NCBI RefSeq assembly: GCF_016906535.1
Contig: NC_057377.1
Span: 2,046,001 to 2,110,000, forward strand
DNA length: 64,000 nucleotides
Direction: 5' to 3'
From: Rhizoctonia solani
Taxonomy: Eukaryota; Basidiomycota; Agaricomycetes; Cantharellales; Ceratobasidiaceae
This document shows positions 23,327 through 37,630 of the stretch, in pieces. The stretch's first letter is position 1. The number at the start of each line of letters is the position of its first letter. Made by a program: the position numbers and the translations under genes. The notes under the pieces were generated by a model that saw only the letters and a list, made by a program, of their open reading frames with translations, had not been told where the DNA came from and did no database searches.

Positions 23327-25369
23327 TCACCCAACGCCATCTTCCTCTTCGCTGGCTTCGACCAAGTCCCACTCGCCATCGCCTTCTTGACTTGGGAGCC
23401 CGGCGCTTCCCAGCCCTCCAATCAGACCCAGGTTGTGCCCCAACAGAGCCGGAAAACTGAGCGGAAACGAGCGTGTAGGGGGAGGCAAGGCGTGATCCTG
23501 AGCCGCGGACGTATTGTGCGACGCACTGTTAACCAGGGTTAATAAAACTATAGGCAAGCCGGGGAGAAAGAACATACTATCCTATACCCTCGCTCACAAC
23601 AGTCGCTCCAAGTAGGCTCAGGATACCCGGCAAGTTCTCGACATTCCCTACATCCAGAGCACCCTGCGTCCAAGCCAAATAAGCAGCGTTGTACTGAACC
23701 ATCGTCAGCGCGGCTACAAAACTCTGAATCGGGGTCTGGACGATTGGTTCTTCTGTCATCGGCTCTTGCTGTTGCTGAAGTGTAGATTGAGTCGGGATGG
23801 TTGCAAGACTTGTCACTCGAGTTCGGATTTGGGGAGCAGTTTGCATCGATACTGACCCTGCTCGTTGGCGGGGTCGGGAATTTGGCGTTGTTGACGATCG
23901 GGTAGGAAGTCCAGTCGCGATTGTGTTTGAATGTGGAGAGCGGGGTGTGGAGTATGCTGAACCCGCGACATATCTCGCGGCTGCGGATACGCGTGACAAG
24001 CTTAAAAGGCTTGGTCGGCGTTTTCCGGGAGAGGCATTGGATGGTCGGGGAGGTTTTGAAGTTGGAGCAGGTTGGAGGTTCCCTCCGTTTTTGATCGGGG
24101 CAGCGGTGGGGGCTGGGAGATGTAATGCGAGGGGACTTGTATATCTACAAAAGGTCTAAAATGAGATACAAATTGAGCGCGATAATCAAACGCAACGCAC
24201 TTTCCCCATCCTCCGTCCGTGGTTCCTCCCAAGCCGCGTCCAGCTACAATCCATGGAGTTCCAACTCCAACGAGCGTAGTCCCACTCGACTCGGCACCAT
24301 CTTCATTGATTGTTTCCAGTTTATTTGTGTCGGCCGCTCCAGGGATGAATAGAGATGGAAAAGGTGGGGAGAGCGTGCTTGAGGCACCCCATCCAATTTC
24401 AAAAGGTAGCTTTACGCCAAGGTAGAATGATGTCAGTCGCATAAAGTGTAAGGCGTTGTATAAAGTCGTGTGAAGAAGCGATGGTTTGAATCCTGTTGAC
24501 GAAATGACTTCTGGATAAGAAACGGAGTATAGTAGCCAACTTACGAGGGAGATCGTCTATATTAGGTAGTTCCATCCTTCCTAATGTCCAAATATACTCC
24601 TCTTGCCCTCCAGGCCCCGTTCGACATTCCTCTTGTAGCTCGTAGGCCTCGGCAAGTTCTCGCACCAAAGCCGCCCGACCCTCGGAAAGCGCGTCCGCAA
24701 CATTGGACAAGGCTTGTTTGGCTTCGGTAAGTGGATTGGGAGGTTTGTGTCGTCTAGGAGGGGGCGCAGATGGTGGGGCAACGGTTGATGCAGAAGGAAA
24801 CGGGAATAATCGGGACAGCCGACTGGCAGTTGAAGGAGGTGAGCTGCTCGTAGCAAATGGAATAGTGTTCTCTTGTGACGGGCCAGCTGCCAGATTTGAT
24901 GAAGTGGTGTGGGATGGGGAAACCGTAGATGGAAGAAAGTCACGAGCAAGCTTGAGATTCTCTCGACGTTCAGCCAGTGCCTTCCTCTTGGATATTACAT
25001 TTTCCCTAGCTAATATTCAGCTGTATATGAGCGATTAATACTGGTTGGAGCGCAGCGCCACGCACCTTTCTGGTTCGCCACCCGACGTGCCACCAACTCG
25101 GCCTTTACAGCTGTGATGCTAACCTCGAGAGCATAGGTCTCAGCGCGTGCCCATCGTTCCTTCTCCACTCCACTCCCAAGCAGCTTAGCAGCCTTCTCGA
25201 CTTCAACCTGGCGTTCATCTCCCGCTTTGCTGATCTGAGCACGTAATTCGCGCACACTACAAATGATGTAAGATATATATAACCCCAAATGCGATAAAAC
25301 TCACTGAGTCCGTACACAGGCTTGGCAGATAAACCTTCGTTGGCGGTGTTCACATATAGCACACTCCAT
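23327..25369 (-). CDS. atg14: Atg14/UVRAG (Vps38)-family autophagy protein
   Basis: Multi-exon minus-strand gene starting at 25369. The first exon encodes MECAICEHRQRRFICQACV, the N-terminal cysteine motif (C-x2-C ... C-x2-C) of the Atg14/UVRAG/Barkor family. Next come long charged helices consistent with a coiled coil (DERQVEVEKAAKLLGSGVEK, ALEVSITAVKAELVARRV, VISKRKALAERRENLKLARD), a Ser/Pro-rich linker, then AALVRELAEAYELQ and MELPNIDDLP. The family core follows: HFMRLTSFYLGVKLPFEIGW, and later MVQYNAAYLAWTQG with NLPGILSLL. The last exon ends GEWDLVEASEEEDG. Family role: subunit of the class III PI3-kinase complex (Vps34-Vps15-Atg6), directing it to autophagy or to endosomes. Which branch (Atg14 or Vps38) is not decidable here. 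The last splice junction near 23577 is uncertain. Confidence 0.82.
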
Positions 25370-25972
25370 CGTGGTCCAGACCGAACATTGTCCAAATAGG
25401 CGATCACGGTCGTAACGGATAGGGCAACCGCTATCCACTAAGCGCCCAGCTTCGTCATGACTCGTAATCCACGTGACTTTACTGTAGCTTTGTCAGCCCA
25501 CCACCTTTGAACCACTCTCAATCACTAAATATAGGCTCTCCACTCATATTGTCAGCTTGAAGGGCGGAGAATTGCTATCACAGATAACACCAATAAGTTT
25601 TGCTGTCCTTGGTGCCTAGACACGGGGTTACAAGTCACACAACGTACTTGCTTACACCGCTTCGCATTACCCGCGCGCTCTCCTTGCTCCTTTGCACAGG
25701 ATTCTCCCACCAAATCTCTCTAAAAGGATATTCGGAAATAGATTTTCACCCATTCTCGTACAGCGAACACGCGAACGCTCGATGACCCACACGTTGCCAA
25801 GCCCGAAGCACGCATTGATCGTGGATAATAATATTAGTCACATGCCTCGCTTGCCAATTCACTACTCATGCCCGGTTCTGTACATGGTGCAGAAGCAAAA
25901 CCAGCATGGCCCTCTTCACTTCGCGACCATCGTCTATTTCAACACATTAATGCGATGACAGCTATAAATAAT
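25370..25972. other. Shared promoter region, divergent genes
   Basis: About 600 bp between the Atg14-family start (minus) and the first aminopeptidase (plus). No gene is seen. CACGTG-containing sequence near 25472 (ccacgtgactt) could be a bHLH-type site. Confidence 0.4.
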
Positions 25973-25980
25973 CCTCCTAT
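25973..25980 (+). promoter_or_regulatory. TATA box of the first aminopeptidase gene
   Basis: TATAAATA lies 64 bp upstream of the ATG at 26037, matching the placement at the other TATA-containing genes of the window. Confidence 0.55.
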
Positions 25981-26036
25981 GCCCAGCTGATTGCCCAGGA
26001 CCACCCCAGCACTTGGCATCGCATCTCTAGTTTGTC

Positions 26037-27549
<1,513 letters not shown>

Positions 27550-28065
27550 ATTTTATTCGGGGAGATGAAGGACGTGCACATGTAATATATAATACCAGCA
27601 ATAAACACAAACTGAACACTATCTGAAGGAAACATTTCATCGTGTGCTGGATCGAAGAGCATATCCGAAATACAAAGTCGAGCTGCGTGCCGGCGGTACC
27701 TCGGGCGTGAGGATCCGACGTTACGCGGTACATAATAGCGAGGGCCAGCGCATATATCCAACCCATTGTGACTCATAGCATAGAATGAGCTCTTTTAGTT
27801 TGCTGTCGTTGCCAAGATCTCATTTTCAGCAAGTAAAGCATGCTAGCCACTGCGTTCCTAATCACGTCATGAATAAACCCACGTGATCCTTCATGCCAAG
27901 GGTAGAATCATGCGCTCTGGAAGTCGAGCGTGCGAGTAATTCGAAGCAATCTAGTGCACAATGTGACTTCTTCCGCACGACACTTCAGCTTCGGAGGCTT
28001 AGATCATCATCTTTACCCATCAAAAGTATGTTCGAGTCCATGTGTCGATTTCTCGGCGGTGTAGC

Positions 28066-28073
28066 TATATAAA
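28066..28073 (+). promoter_or_regulatory. TATA box of the second aminopeptidase gene
   Basis: TATATAAA lies 44 bp upstream of the ATG at 28117. The 567-bp spacer between the two aminopeptidase genes contains no other gene. Confidence 0.5.
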
Positions 28074-28116
28074 TGTTGGATTGGCAAGATGAAAGATCGA
28101 TAGCTCCTGGTTCATT

Positions 28117-29623
<1,507 letters not shown>

Positions 29624-29933
29624 GCGTTTGGAACATGCCCGCTGCTCCCCGTTATACTGCTTTGGAAGTTTAGCCTGGTCATATTTTCCGTATCTCAATT
29701 GGACCCGGAAAGTACATCAAATGCTAAAATAGTTGAACTGAGTCGAATTCTGGAGAACACCATAGCGTGTTAGTTAATTAAGCAGTCTCACAATGCTACG
29801 TCAACTTGACTTCGGGCCCTTGCTGGGATATGCTATCGCACAGACGAAGCTATTACAGCTAATACTAAGTCCTACACAATGGCACACATAATCTAGCCAC
29901 TTTACATGGTTAACAAACTAAAGATAAGTATTC

Positions 29934-30075
29934 GGGTCTAAGTAAAAATTGAGTTGAAACGAAGGTCGGTATATAATAACCTCAGGTATCAACCCTCCCT
30001 TGGCCCGATTCGTGCTAAAGAAGACATATACCAAGGTTATAGTTTCAGAAGATATTAACTGAAAAAAGACACTTA
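29934..30075 (+). mobile_element. Older, diverged MITE relic interrupted by copy 2
   Basis: The stretch follows the interior of the 220-bp MITE with many substitutions (aaattgagttgaaacgaagg against gaattgagctgaaatcaaga; then ggtatcaaccctccc, gattcgtgctaaag, tgaaaaaagacact). It stops exactly where copy 2 begins. Sequence right after copy 2 (attacgacgcagta) could be its remainder, which would make copy 2 a nested insertion. Confidence 0.6.
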
Positions 30076-30295
30076 CACTGTACAAAGTTATAATGCTGAA
30101 AACCAGTGCGTGTGTTTAAGTGAGAATTGAGCTGAAGTCAAGATCAATGCATACTGATTTTAGGTATAAATTCTTCCATAGTCTGATTCATGCTGAGGGA
30201 GGCATACTAACATTGTAATTTTCAGACCATATCCTACTGAAAAAAGGAATCTTTTACTGATGCACTGATTTTCAGGATCTTATTACACCACAGTG
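30076..30295 (+). mobile_element. 220-bp MITE, copy 2
   Basis: CACTGT to ACAGTG with the same internal sequence as copies 1 and 3. It lies in direct orientation relative to copy 3, and the two flank the WD40 pseudogene. Confidence 0.85.
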
Positions 30296-30505
30296 ATTAC
30301 GACGCAGTATAGAGGAATTAGGTCACTGGATTATGCATGAGCTAACGGTTAGAAGAAGTGGCTGATTGCTGATCTCCTTCTTAATCAGGTTAATCATAAT
30401 TCAATAACTAATCGTAGCATACATTTCATACATATATATGGTGTACACCCCGGATTTAAATTCATTGTCTTTGTGCACCAGGAAATAGGTAATAACACGT
30501 AATGT

Positions 30506-31600
30506 TCAGCCCTGTACATAGCATTTGCCCCATTCCTGTCCGACCGCTAATGTCTGCTTCGGCACCTGTAGTGTCCCTGACCTTGTGATAATGACCGATA
30601 CAAACGGGGATAGTCCTGCATCAGCAATCTCCGACGGAAGCCAGAACAATAGATCATTGCGCCCGTTGACCGACCACCCATCTCGGTTGATGTGACATTG
30701 GTTGTACACATCTGGAAGAGTCTGACCTGGCGCTGAGGAAAGAGTAGAGTGGGCAGGGAATTGAAAATCTAAAATAGGCGCATAAGGGTTCCAGATTCGT
30801 AGGCTACGGCTACTGTCGAAGTCATTATCATTAACCGAAGCGAGAAGTGAGAGATCCAGCCATTGTGCAATCAGGTCAACCCAGTCATCCCTAGCGGAAC
30901 ACAGCTGGAAAGCAGTTTGCCCGGTGAGCAAAGATATTCCTAGAATTGTACCATCGTCGAAGCCTACAATGATGTGGGCACTGTCGTCAGAAAATTGCCA
31001 AACCCGAGGGGGCGATTGAACGGCCCAGCAGCTACAGACCCATCTTCCGTCCGCACGATTTGGGATAATTTCTTATACTTGTTGGTTTGAGCGGTGTAAA
31101 GGCCACCCGGAGATGTAGCACAGGTCATTCGGCTAGAAAGCTGCATGTTGGATGACACTGGCTGGGGAGTGCCATCCGAGACACCCCACACTTGCATGCC
31201 ACTATTGTCCGAGCCTGCCAGTACATGAATACCACCAGACGAGAAACCGAGTGATGTAATTTTGAGAAGGGTGTCTTCTGAGAATACAGGTAGCGCTTCG
31301 CCCCCCCTCACATTCCATACTCGCACGGTCTTATCATTAGAGCCAGAGATCACCCGAGTACCATCAGGTAAGTAAGTAACTGACCAAATTGATTCAGTAT
31401 GCCCGATAAATGGACCCGCAGCAAGTGACCCATCGCTGATCCTCCATACCCGCATAGTACCATCCTCAGAGGCAGATGCAACAAGTGTGCCATCAGGCCA
31501 CACTGTCACTGAGTTGATGCCATTTGTATGACCATGGACTTGTCGTCGTCGAGGTCGACCGCGGGCGCTTGCAATGGTGCTCGAATTGCTTATGGCAGGT
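30506..31600 (-). pseudogene. WD40-repeat C-terminal fragment (relic of a NACHT/WD40-type protein)
   Basis: Minus-strand frame 31509-30964 encodes WD40 repeats (DGTLVASASEDGTMRVWRIS, PDGTRVISGSNDKTVRVWNV) and traces of the preceding repeat (HGHTNGINSVTV) reach to about 31550. Near 31010 the frame shifts by one base in a C-run. The continuation (VWQFSDDSAHIIVGFDDGTI, then frame 30931-30506) ends INRDGWSVNGRNDLLFWLPS ... ECYVQG-like tail (WGKCYVQG). This tail is typical of the C-termini of large NACHT-WD40 proteins in Rhizoctonia-like fungi, as far as I recall. No N-terminal NACHT or other domain is present upstream, and there is no start codon with a plausible promoter. So it is a truncated, frameshifted relic bracketed by two MITEs. 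A sequencing error could explain the shift, but not the missing N-terminus. Confidence 0.75.
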
Positions 31601-31916
31601 CACAATGCACTATATAACCAGTCGCCCAGAATAATGCAGCCATAATCAGTACCGCAGGCACGGAAGCTACGGCTTCTTGGCTGAGCCAATGCCAGTGTAA
31701 TAAAGATGCCTGGACATCATTCACCGCCATTGTAATATTTGTATAGGCACTGGCACCGGTCATGCAACTACCTCAAAAAGCATACATGGTATCTGCTTTT
31801 AGTCCTTCTGGCTATGGCATCTCCGGTAGTCGAGGGTTAAGTCTTAAAGCGAAGAGAAGCGGAAATAGCCTATATTAATACTTTACGCAGTAAAACTGGG
31901 TGGGATGTATGGCTAT
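31601..31916. other. Unassigned sequence between WD40 relic and MITE copy 3
   Basis: About 300 bp, no coding frame recognised. It may be decayed upstream sequence of the WD40 gene. Confidence 0.35.
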
Positions 31917-32136
31917 CACTGTACAAGGTTATAATGCTGAAAATCAGTGCGTGTGTTTAAGTGAGAATTGAGCTGAAATCAAGATCAATACATACTGATT
32001 TTAGGTATCAATTCTTCCATAGTCTGATTCATGCTGAGGGAGGCATACTAACATTGTAATTTTCAGACCATATCCCACTGAAAAAAGACATCTTTTACTG
32101 ACGTACTGATTTTCAGGATCTTATCACACCACAGTG
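31917..32136 (+). mobile_element. 220-bp MITE, copy 3
   Basis: CACTGT to ACAGTG, same length and orientation as copy 2, and closest in sequence to it. The immediate flanks (ggctat / catagc) do not show a clean target duplication. Confidence 0.85.
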
Positions 32137-32480
32137 CATAGCAGACCATGTGCACGTGGGTCGCCAGCCGTGAACTGGAGAAACCACTTTTTTACATTAA
32201 ATTTTTGTAAACTTGTCGTAACTAAGAGGGAATTTGCCGGACTCGCTCTCGCGTTTGTTATCGAGGGCAGCATCTCTAAGCTGGATAGACAAATTGGGAA
32301 TCTTTGAGTTTATATTAAGTAGTTTCAAATTCCTTAGAAGGCAAGCCAGAGTAACGAGACAAGCAGTAGTTTCAATTATTAGGTGTATAGAACATACAAT
32401 TGCAACACCGTTTCCGAATCCATTACAACAAGACTTACAAAAGTGTAGTTTACGACTTGGGGGTATTTCTGGGATTTCGC

Positions 32481-35195
32481 TCAATTCTGAGGTGCTTTGG
32501 AATCCCCGCCAGATCCACCGGCAGGAGGGCTCGTACTCCTTCCCAAACTCGTGCCTTCTCCGTCAATCGCTGAATAAATTGGGGGAGCTCCCGGAGATGC
32601 AGGAACAGGAGAATTACCCCGTGAGATGTCCTCGCTCCCACCCAGCCCCTTTTTCCTTACTGATAATGGACTGACGGGGGGCGGCAGACTAGACCCAGGA
32701 TCAAGTGTATCAGAACGAGAAACGTTACGCCTGAAAGCCCCTGCTGAGATCATACGGCCAGAGCCACCAGGAGAAGTAGGGGATGTAACAGGAGACACAT
32801 TGCTGAGCGTAGGAAGTGTAGGTGGACGAGGGAGCGGCGAAGAGAAAGGATTAGGGTATTCGGATGGAGTACCATAGTTCGATTCTTGTGTTTGAATATG
32901 CGGGGGCGAAGGTGTACGTGGTGGTAGTGCATCAGTCGGAGCGGATATCACCCCAAGGCTAGGCTTATTGGAAGGGCTCTGAGGCTGAGGTGGTGGTGGC
33001 GGAGGGCTAGCAGCCGAGTTGCGGTTGGAAGAACCGTACATGGCGAAAATGTCCTCGTGACTTTCTTCCCTCACTAATGGGTTGGATGCTTCATGTTGAT
33101 CAAGTCTCGGAGCGGGAGCGGGCGAAGGGTCTCGAACCGGTGGAGGTGAGGGAGATAAGTCGCGCACTGGGATCAAATATTTGTCATATGACACATAGTA
33201 GTAATCATGCAAGACTTACAGCTGTCGGCATACGGGATGGGTTGTGGCTGGTTGGCTGCTGGCGGCGCTGGCGGCGTTGCTGGTGCCGCTGGTGCCGGTA
33301 CTGGGGATGCGGGCATCGCGAGTACTGGTGGCGGTGATGGCGCCTGGATTGTATGAGACACAGGAGGGGGAGATGTTGAAGGCACAGGAGGCGCAGGAGG
33401 CGCTGGTGGGTGGAAGACTGGCGGAGGAGATATATCCCTTTCATGAGTGAAACCTGCCACCTGTCCTTCGGCATCTGGTAGGGGATGAACTGGCAACGGT
33501 CGAGAATATGCAGGGGCAGAAGGGGTAGTTGCCCATGGTGATCCATGCGGAGGCATAAGTGGCGAATGCGATTGAGTAGGGTCGGGAAGAGCATTGGAAA
33601 AGTACGACTCGGATAATTGGCGGGGCTGGTATGCGCCGGGAGGGGGGCCAGGTGGTGGGGCGTAGGTTCCGACCGGAGCGGTGGGTTGATGAGATGATTG
33701 GGGAGGTTCGTGTGGAGGTGGAGTAGGCGCGTGTTGTGGGCTGAAAGTAGGATCATGAGAAAGAGCGTCAGCAATGCTAGACGAGAAGGTGTCATCTCTT
33801 CCATGGTCCCCAAGAGTAATTGGGGGAAGTCCACTTCCAAATCCACTAGTACGTGCGGGAAGAGTATGAAATTCCCCAGCACCGGTATTTCCGACACGAG
33901 ATCCATCCTCCCCAATACGCAGCGAACCAGTGGAGAACCCACTACCACCGGGACCGGAGTATTGACTTTCACCGAATTCGTTGAAGTTGTTAGGACCCCG
34001 AGGCATCGTACTCCCGGTAACACCGTTAACATGATCAGTCCCGGGTGTAGCCGGCCCAGAATTATTATAATGATTGAACGGCTGGAACGTCGTCGTAGCT
34101 GGAGTCGGTTCGGGTAATACGGGAGGATTGATTCGTACTTCGCCAATGCAGCGCATTGCCTCTGAAGATAGCTCCGCCGTTTTTTCCCGACTGGTGTATA
34201 ATGGCCTGGGCTGACCAGGTGGCGTCGTATAGAGGGGGATTTGCTAGAAACGTGGTCAGAAATAGACCAACCGAGCTACGCTATTGTTTACCTCAATCAT
34301 CAACTTCCCGAGGTCGCCGATAATCTATTATGCGGATTAGGGTTGTTGTGCGAATAGAAAAGCAATACTCTTACAGTTGTCTTTTCGGCCAATTCAACCA
34401 TTCCTGCAAACTTGAGTCCCAAGAATTCTCTTGTTGCACGGCGCTTGTAATCACCGATTGCGGCCTACCACAGAGTTAATAATCGAACAACATACGCGAG
34501 TAGGCTGAACTACCTCTTCGTTCACAATGTCAATTTCCAATCGCCTTCCTTCTTCCTTTAGTTCGTTCAAAAGTTCGACCTGGGCCATGCGACTTTTGTG
34601 CTAAACAAGTGGCTATAAGTGATATACCACCAGCTAATTGAGTCGGGAAGCCTACCTCGGGGCTCATTTTGGCTAACTTCTTGTCTGCACCATCAGCTTT
34701 GTTGTCCACATTGCGCTTCCTCCTCTTCTTCTCATCTAGATCTTCTTCTCGAGACCTAATCGACTTCATTTGAGTTCGGATTTGTTCTTCATACGAGGCA
34801 TATTGGGTTAGGGCGGCCGAGAATTGGGCGAGCAGATTGGTCGAGTGGGAAAGAACATCCTATGTAATTTGAATCAGTAGAGCTTGGAGTACAAACGGGC
34901 TGTTCTGACTTACGCCAAGGTCGTCGCCCTCGCCGAGACCCCAAGTCTTCAATGTTTCGGCGCTCTTGCCAATCTCCCCAGCGAGTCGTTGAACACTGAG
35001 TGTTCGCGTTAGGACCTTCAGTTTTGTTAGAGTGGGACTGCCGTATGCTCACCCTACTAATACCCCCTTTTCTGCGGTGATAAGGTCCTGTAGCGTTCGT
35101 AAATCAGGGTTACCGAGTGCTGTGATCGTCGAGGCATGGGCGATCTTTGCGCCCACGGAGCCGAGCATACCGCCCGACGGACGCGACTTGAACAT
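32481..35195 (-). CDS. pil1: Eisosome core component PIL1/LSP1 (BAR domain) with long proline-rich tail
   Basis: Multi-exon minus-strand gene starting at 35195. It opens MFKSRPSGGMLGSVGAKIAH, then LRTLQDLITAEKGVL, SVQRLAGEIGKSAETLKTWG, DVLSHSTNLLAQFSAALTQY and ASYEEQIRTQMKSIRSREED, the PIL1/LSP1 family BAR helices. The motif KMSPEHKSRMAQVELLNELK spans a junction, followed by RLEIDIVNEEAAIGDYKRRA and FLGLKFAGMVELAEK. The last two exons (from about 34156) encode a roughly 560-residue Pro/Ser/Gly-rich tail, low in structure, much longer than the short tails of yeast Pil1 and Lsp1. Role: self-assembling plasma-membrane scaffold forming furrow-like eisosomes; binds PI(4,5)P2 and is regulated by phosphorylation in ascomycetes. 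The Ser/Pro tail offers many possible phosphosites (inference). A divergent paralog lies directly upstream on the same strand. Confidence 0.92.
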
Positions 35196-35251
35196 CTTGC
35201 GAAGGGGTGATGAAGGCGTATTGAAAAGTGGCAAGGGGTCAGCTTGAGCAC

Positions 35252-35259
35252 TATTTATA
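35252..35259 (-). promoter_or_regulatory. TATA box of the PIL1 gene
   Basis: On the minus strand this reads TATAAATA, 57 bp before the start codon at 35195. Confidence 0.5.
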
Positions 35260-35730
35260 CAGTCCAGTTGCAATGATTCGCAGTCGTGTGAAGCACCGGC
35301 GCGTCGTGTACAGCCTCGTCTGCATTGCAATCCAAACAGCCTATATCAGCTCGGGCCCCGAAAATCCGACCAGTCTACGCCAAGTACTACTCACCGTGGT
35401 CGGGTTCAGCAGTTGGAGTCGACTGCGGGAGATCTGATTTCACTTCAATGCCAAATGCGGTGCTCGCGCGTCACCCTGTATGTCGTCAGGGCGCTTACGA
35501 GACGTGCCGTACCTTATGTAATCATGGCCCGCACTCCGTCACCCCGGACAACCTTTGGCATCTGGTCAGAGGTTATGACTGAAATTAAAATAGGTGATGG
35601 GATCGTTTCCGAATTATAAAGTCATATAGCATTGACCGCATACATATTAACGTAATGGCATGCATAAAGATCGTAATCTTCCCTGTAGCTTCCATCCCTC
35701 CCCGGAGAACGCGCTCTTGAGGACTGACGT

Positions 35731-37228
35731 TCACTTGGAGGGGTTGGGCGACCTCATCATTAGCTGTATTCTAGGAAAAATTGCTGACAATGGTGACGTG
35801 GTCGGGCTAGAGTCTACTGAGCTACGGTTTGGTACTTGATTTTGAAGGTTCGTATAAACAGACATGTTGCTCCCGAGCTGGGGTTTCGCCCGAGAAACTT
35901 CCGTCACTTTTCTTGGCCAAAAGGATAGTCTCGACCTTGAGCTTTCTTGAGATATTGAGCCCAAATTATTTCTTTCGGAAACGAGACGTGCGTTTATAGC
36001 TGCACCCCCAGCCCGTGCTAGTACAAGTTTTATATCCTCATCGATTATCGCCCATCTCCTATTCCTCTCCTGAGTAACAGAGGATAAGGATGACAATGAA
36101 GAATCAAATTCAATAGGTGTTGGTGACCCATAATTGTTGGTCTCAGAGCCACCTTCGTCATCTTGCCGGCTCGCCAGGTAACCAAGTCTCGGTTGCGTTG
36201 CCTCACGGATAGCTTCGTGCCAAATTTCAGCAGTCCGATCCTTTCCCTTATAAGCGAGCGTAGCAGAGACCGCCTCTTCCGATGGTAACTCCTACCGGGA
36301 TCAGAAATTAGTATCACTTCATTTATACAGTAGTTGATCAGCAGGATCACATGGCTGAAAGGCCTGTGCTAATAAGGAAGGTGCAACACATACCCCAGTT
36401 AACATGTTTCCGTAATAGGCCAGCACCTAATATCGAACAATTTACATGAATCCAAATGCGCCCTTATGGAGGGACTTACGTTGCATTTCCTAGCTAACTC
36501 TTCCATTCCAGCGAACTTCTGCTTCATGAGATCTCGAATTATAGTCGGGGAATCGTAACAAATTTTGGCTGGGTCCTGAGACACAATTGTCTTAACAGAC
36601 ACGCATAAAAGCGAAGTGAATTTGGTACCTACAGCTTTCAATAGGATATCTGGGCTTGACCCTGGTGGCGATGGGGCATATAATTTGTATTGGGATGCAT
36701 GCTCTGGAGTATTCGTAACATCCTAGAGACGGGAGACTTGATCAGCAGGCACCACCCAGACTCAGAGTAGCGCTGGCCTAGTCCGGCAGTACATGCACAG
36801 CAAAACCCATTGATTTCTTCTGTTGTCTTACCCTAATTGCCTGAAGTCGATTTCTGATTATTTCCCCGTGGGTGCTGAATTGGACGAGAGCCAAGGAGAA
36901 TTTTATAAGTACATTCGCGGAGTGAAACATAACATCCTAAGTTTATGAAATTGTTAGTCCTCACGGTACGGTGCCTGGGGTTTTGGTTGACTCACCGACA
37001 CTGCTTCATTTGAACTAGCGCGCCCCCATTTCTGCAGAATGAGTGCATTCTTGTTCACGTCTTTTCCTAATCGTCTAATGCTAATACTTCATGAGCATTC
37101 GGACTCAATCCTAACGGGACAACTACGGGTGTATACCTGGTCCAAATGTCCATCTCGCTGGCAAACAATTCGTCCAGCGTGCAAAGCTCAGGCGCGATGG
37201 GTGCCTCTGGTAGGGGATGTGCGTTCAT
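35731..37228 (-). CDS. Divergent PIL1/LSP1-like BAR protein (tandem paralog)
   Basis: Minus strand, start ATG at 37228: MNAHPLPEAPIAPELCTLDE then LFASEMDIWTR. Next exons give RRLGKDVNKNALILQKWGRA, SSNEAVS, DVMFHSANVLIKFSLALVQF, STHGEIIRNRLQAIR, then a spacer, IIRDLMKQKFAGMEELARKC, and WHEAIREATQPRLG. Aligned by eye to the neighbouring PIL1: LQDLITAEKGVL, RLAGEIGKSAETLKTWG, DVLSHSTNLLAQFSAAL, EEQIRTQMKSIR and KFAGMVELAEK. The intron between the GDDLG and DVLSHS segments of PIL1 (34861-34912) falls at the same position and phase as the one between EAVS and DVMFHS here (36937-36995), supporting common origin. The long proline tail is replaced by a shorter Ser-rich C-terminus (SSLSSVTQERNRRWAIIDED). 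Sequence is strongly diverged, with fewer basic residues in the first helices, so membrane binding could differ. Internal splice sites are approximate. Confidence 0.75.
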
Positions 37229-37630
37229 TGAAGCGTTGTATCTACTTGATGAACTTTCGAACGTCGGTTAACGAGCAACTAGTGAAAAGGTGGTCGTTGG
37301 TGCAAGTCGAGCACTGCTAGCGGATTAATAGTACGCAGCTCCCCTGGTCCACGTGAACCGCGGTGCTGTGCCTATGTCGAATCACGTCATATTAGCGCCC
37401 CCGGACTAGGACATACTTGTTCAGGGGACAGCTGTCGGTTGACAGCTCTGACATCTGAGCTCCCAGTATGGATAGTAGTAGGCACGATGTCCTGGCGGAT
37501 GTGAGCTTGCGATGAGCACACGAAGAAGGCAGCGTGGCCTCGAAAAGGTAATAATTTGATTTTCATATTAATACCTGTGTATGCGCTCAAAAACTATACT
37601 AATCTACTTCATTTTCAGAGCAAATACAAA
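37229..37630. other. Short intergenic region
   Basis: About 400 bp between the PIL1-like start and the F-box gene stop. No gene seen. Confidence 0.4.

Noticed and set aside
33205..34146. 313-codon minus-strand frame overlapping the PIL1 tail
   Set aside because: It is an alternate frame of the Pro/Ser-rich tail exon; composition (Leu/His/Arg-rich, no domain) is that of a shifted low-complexity frame, and the other frame continues the PIL1 splice pattern.
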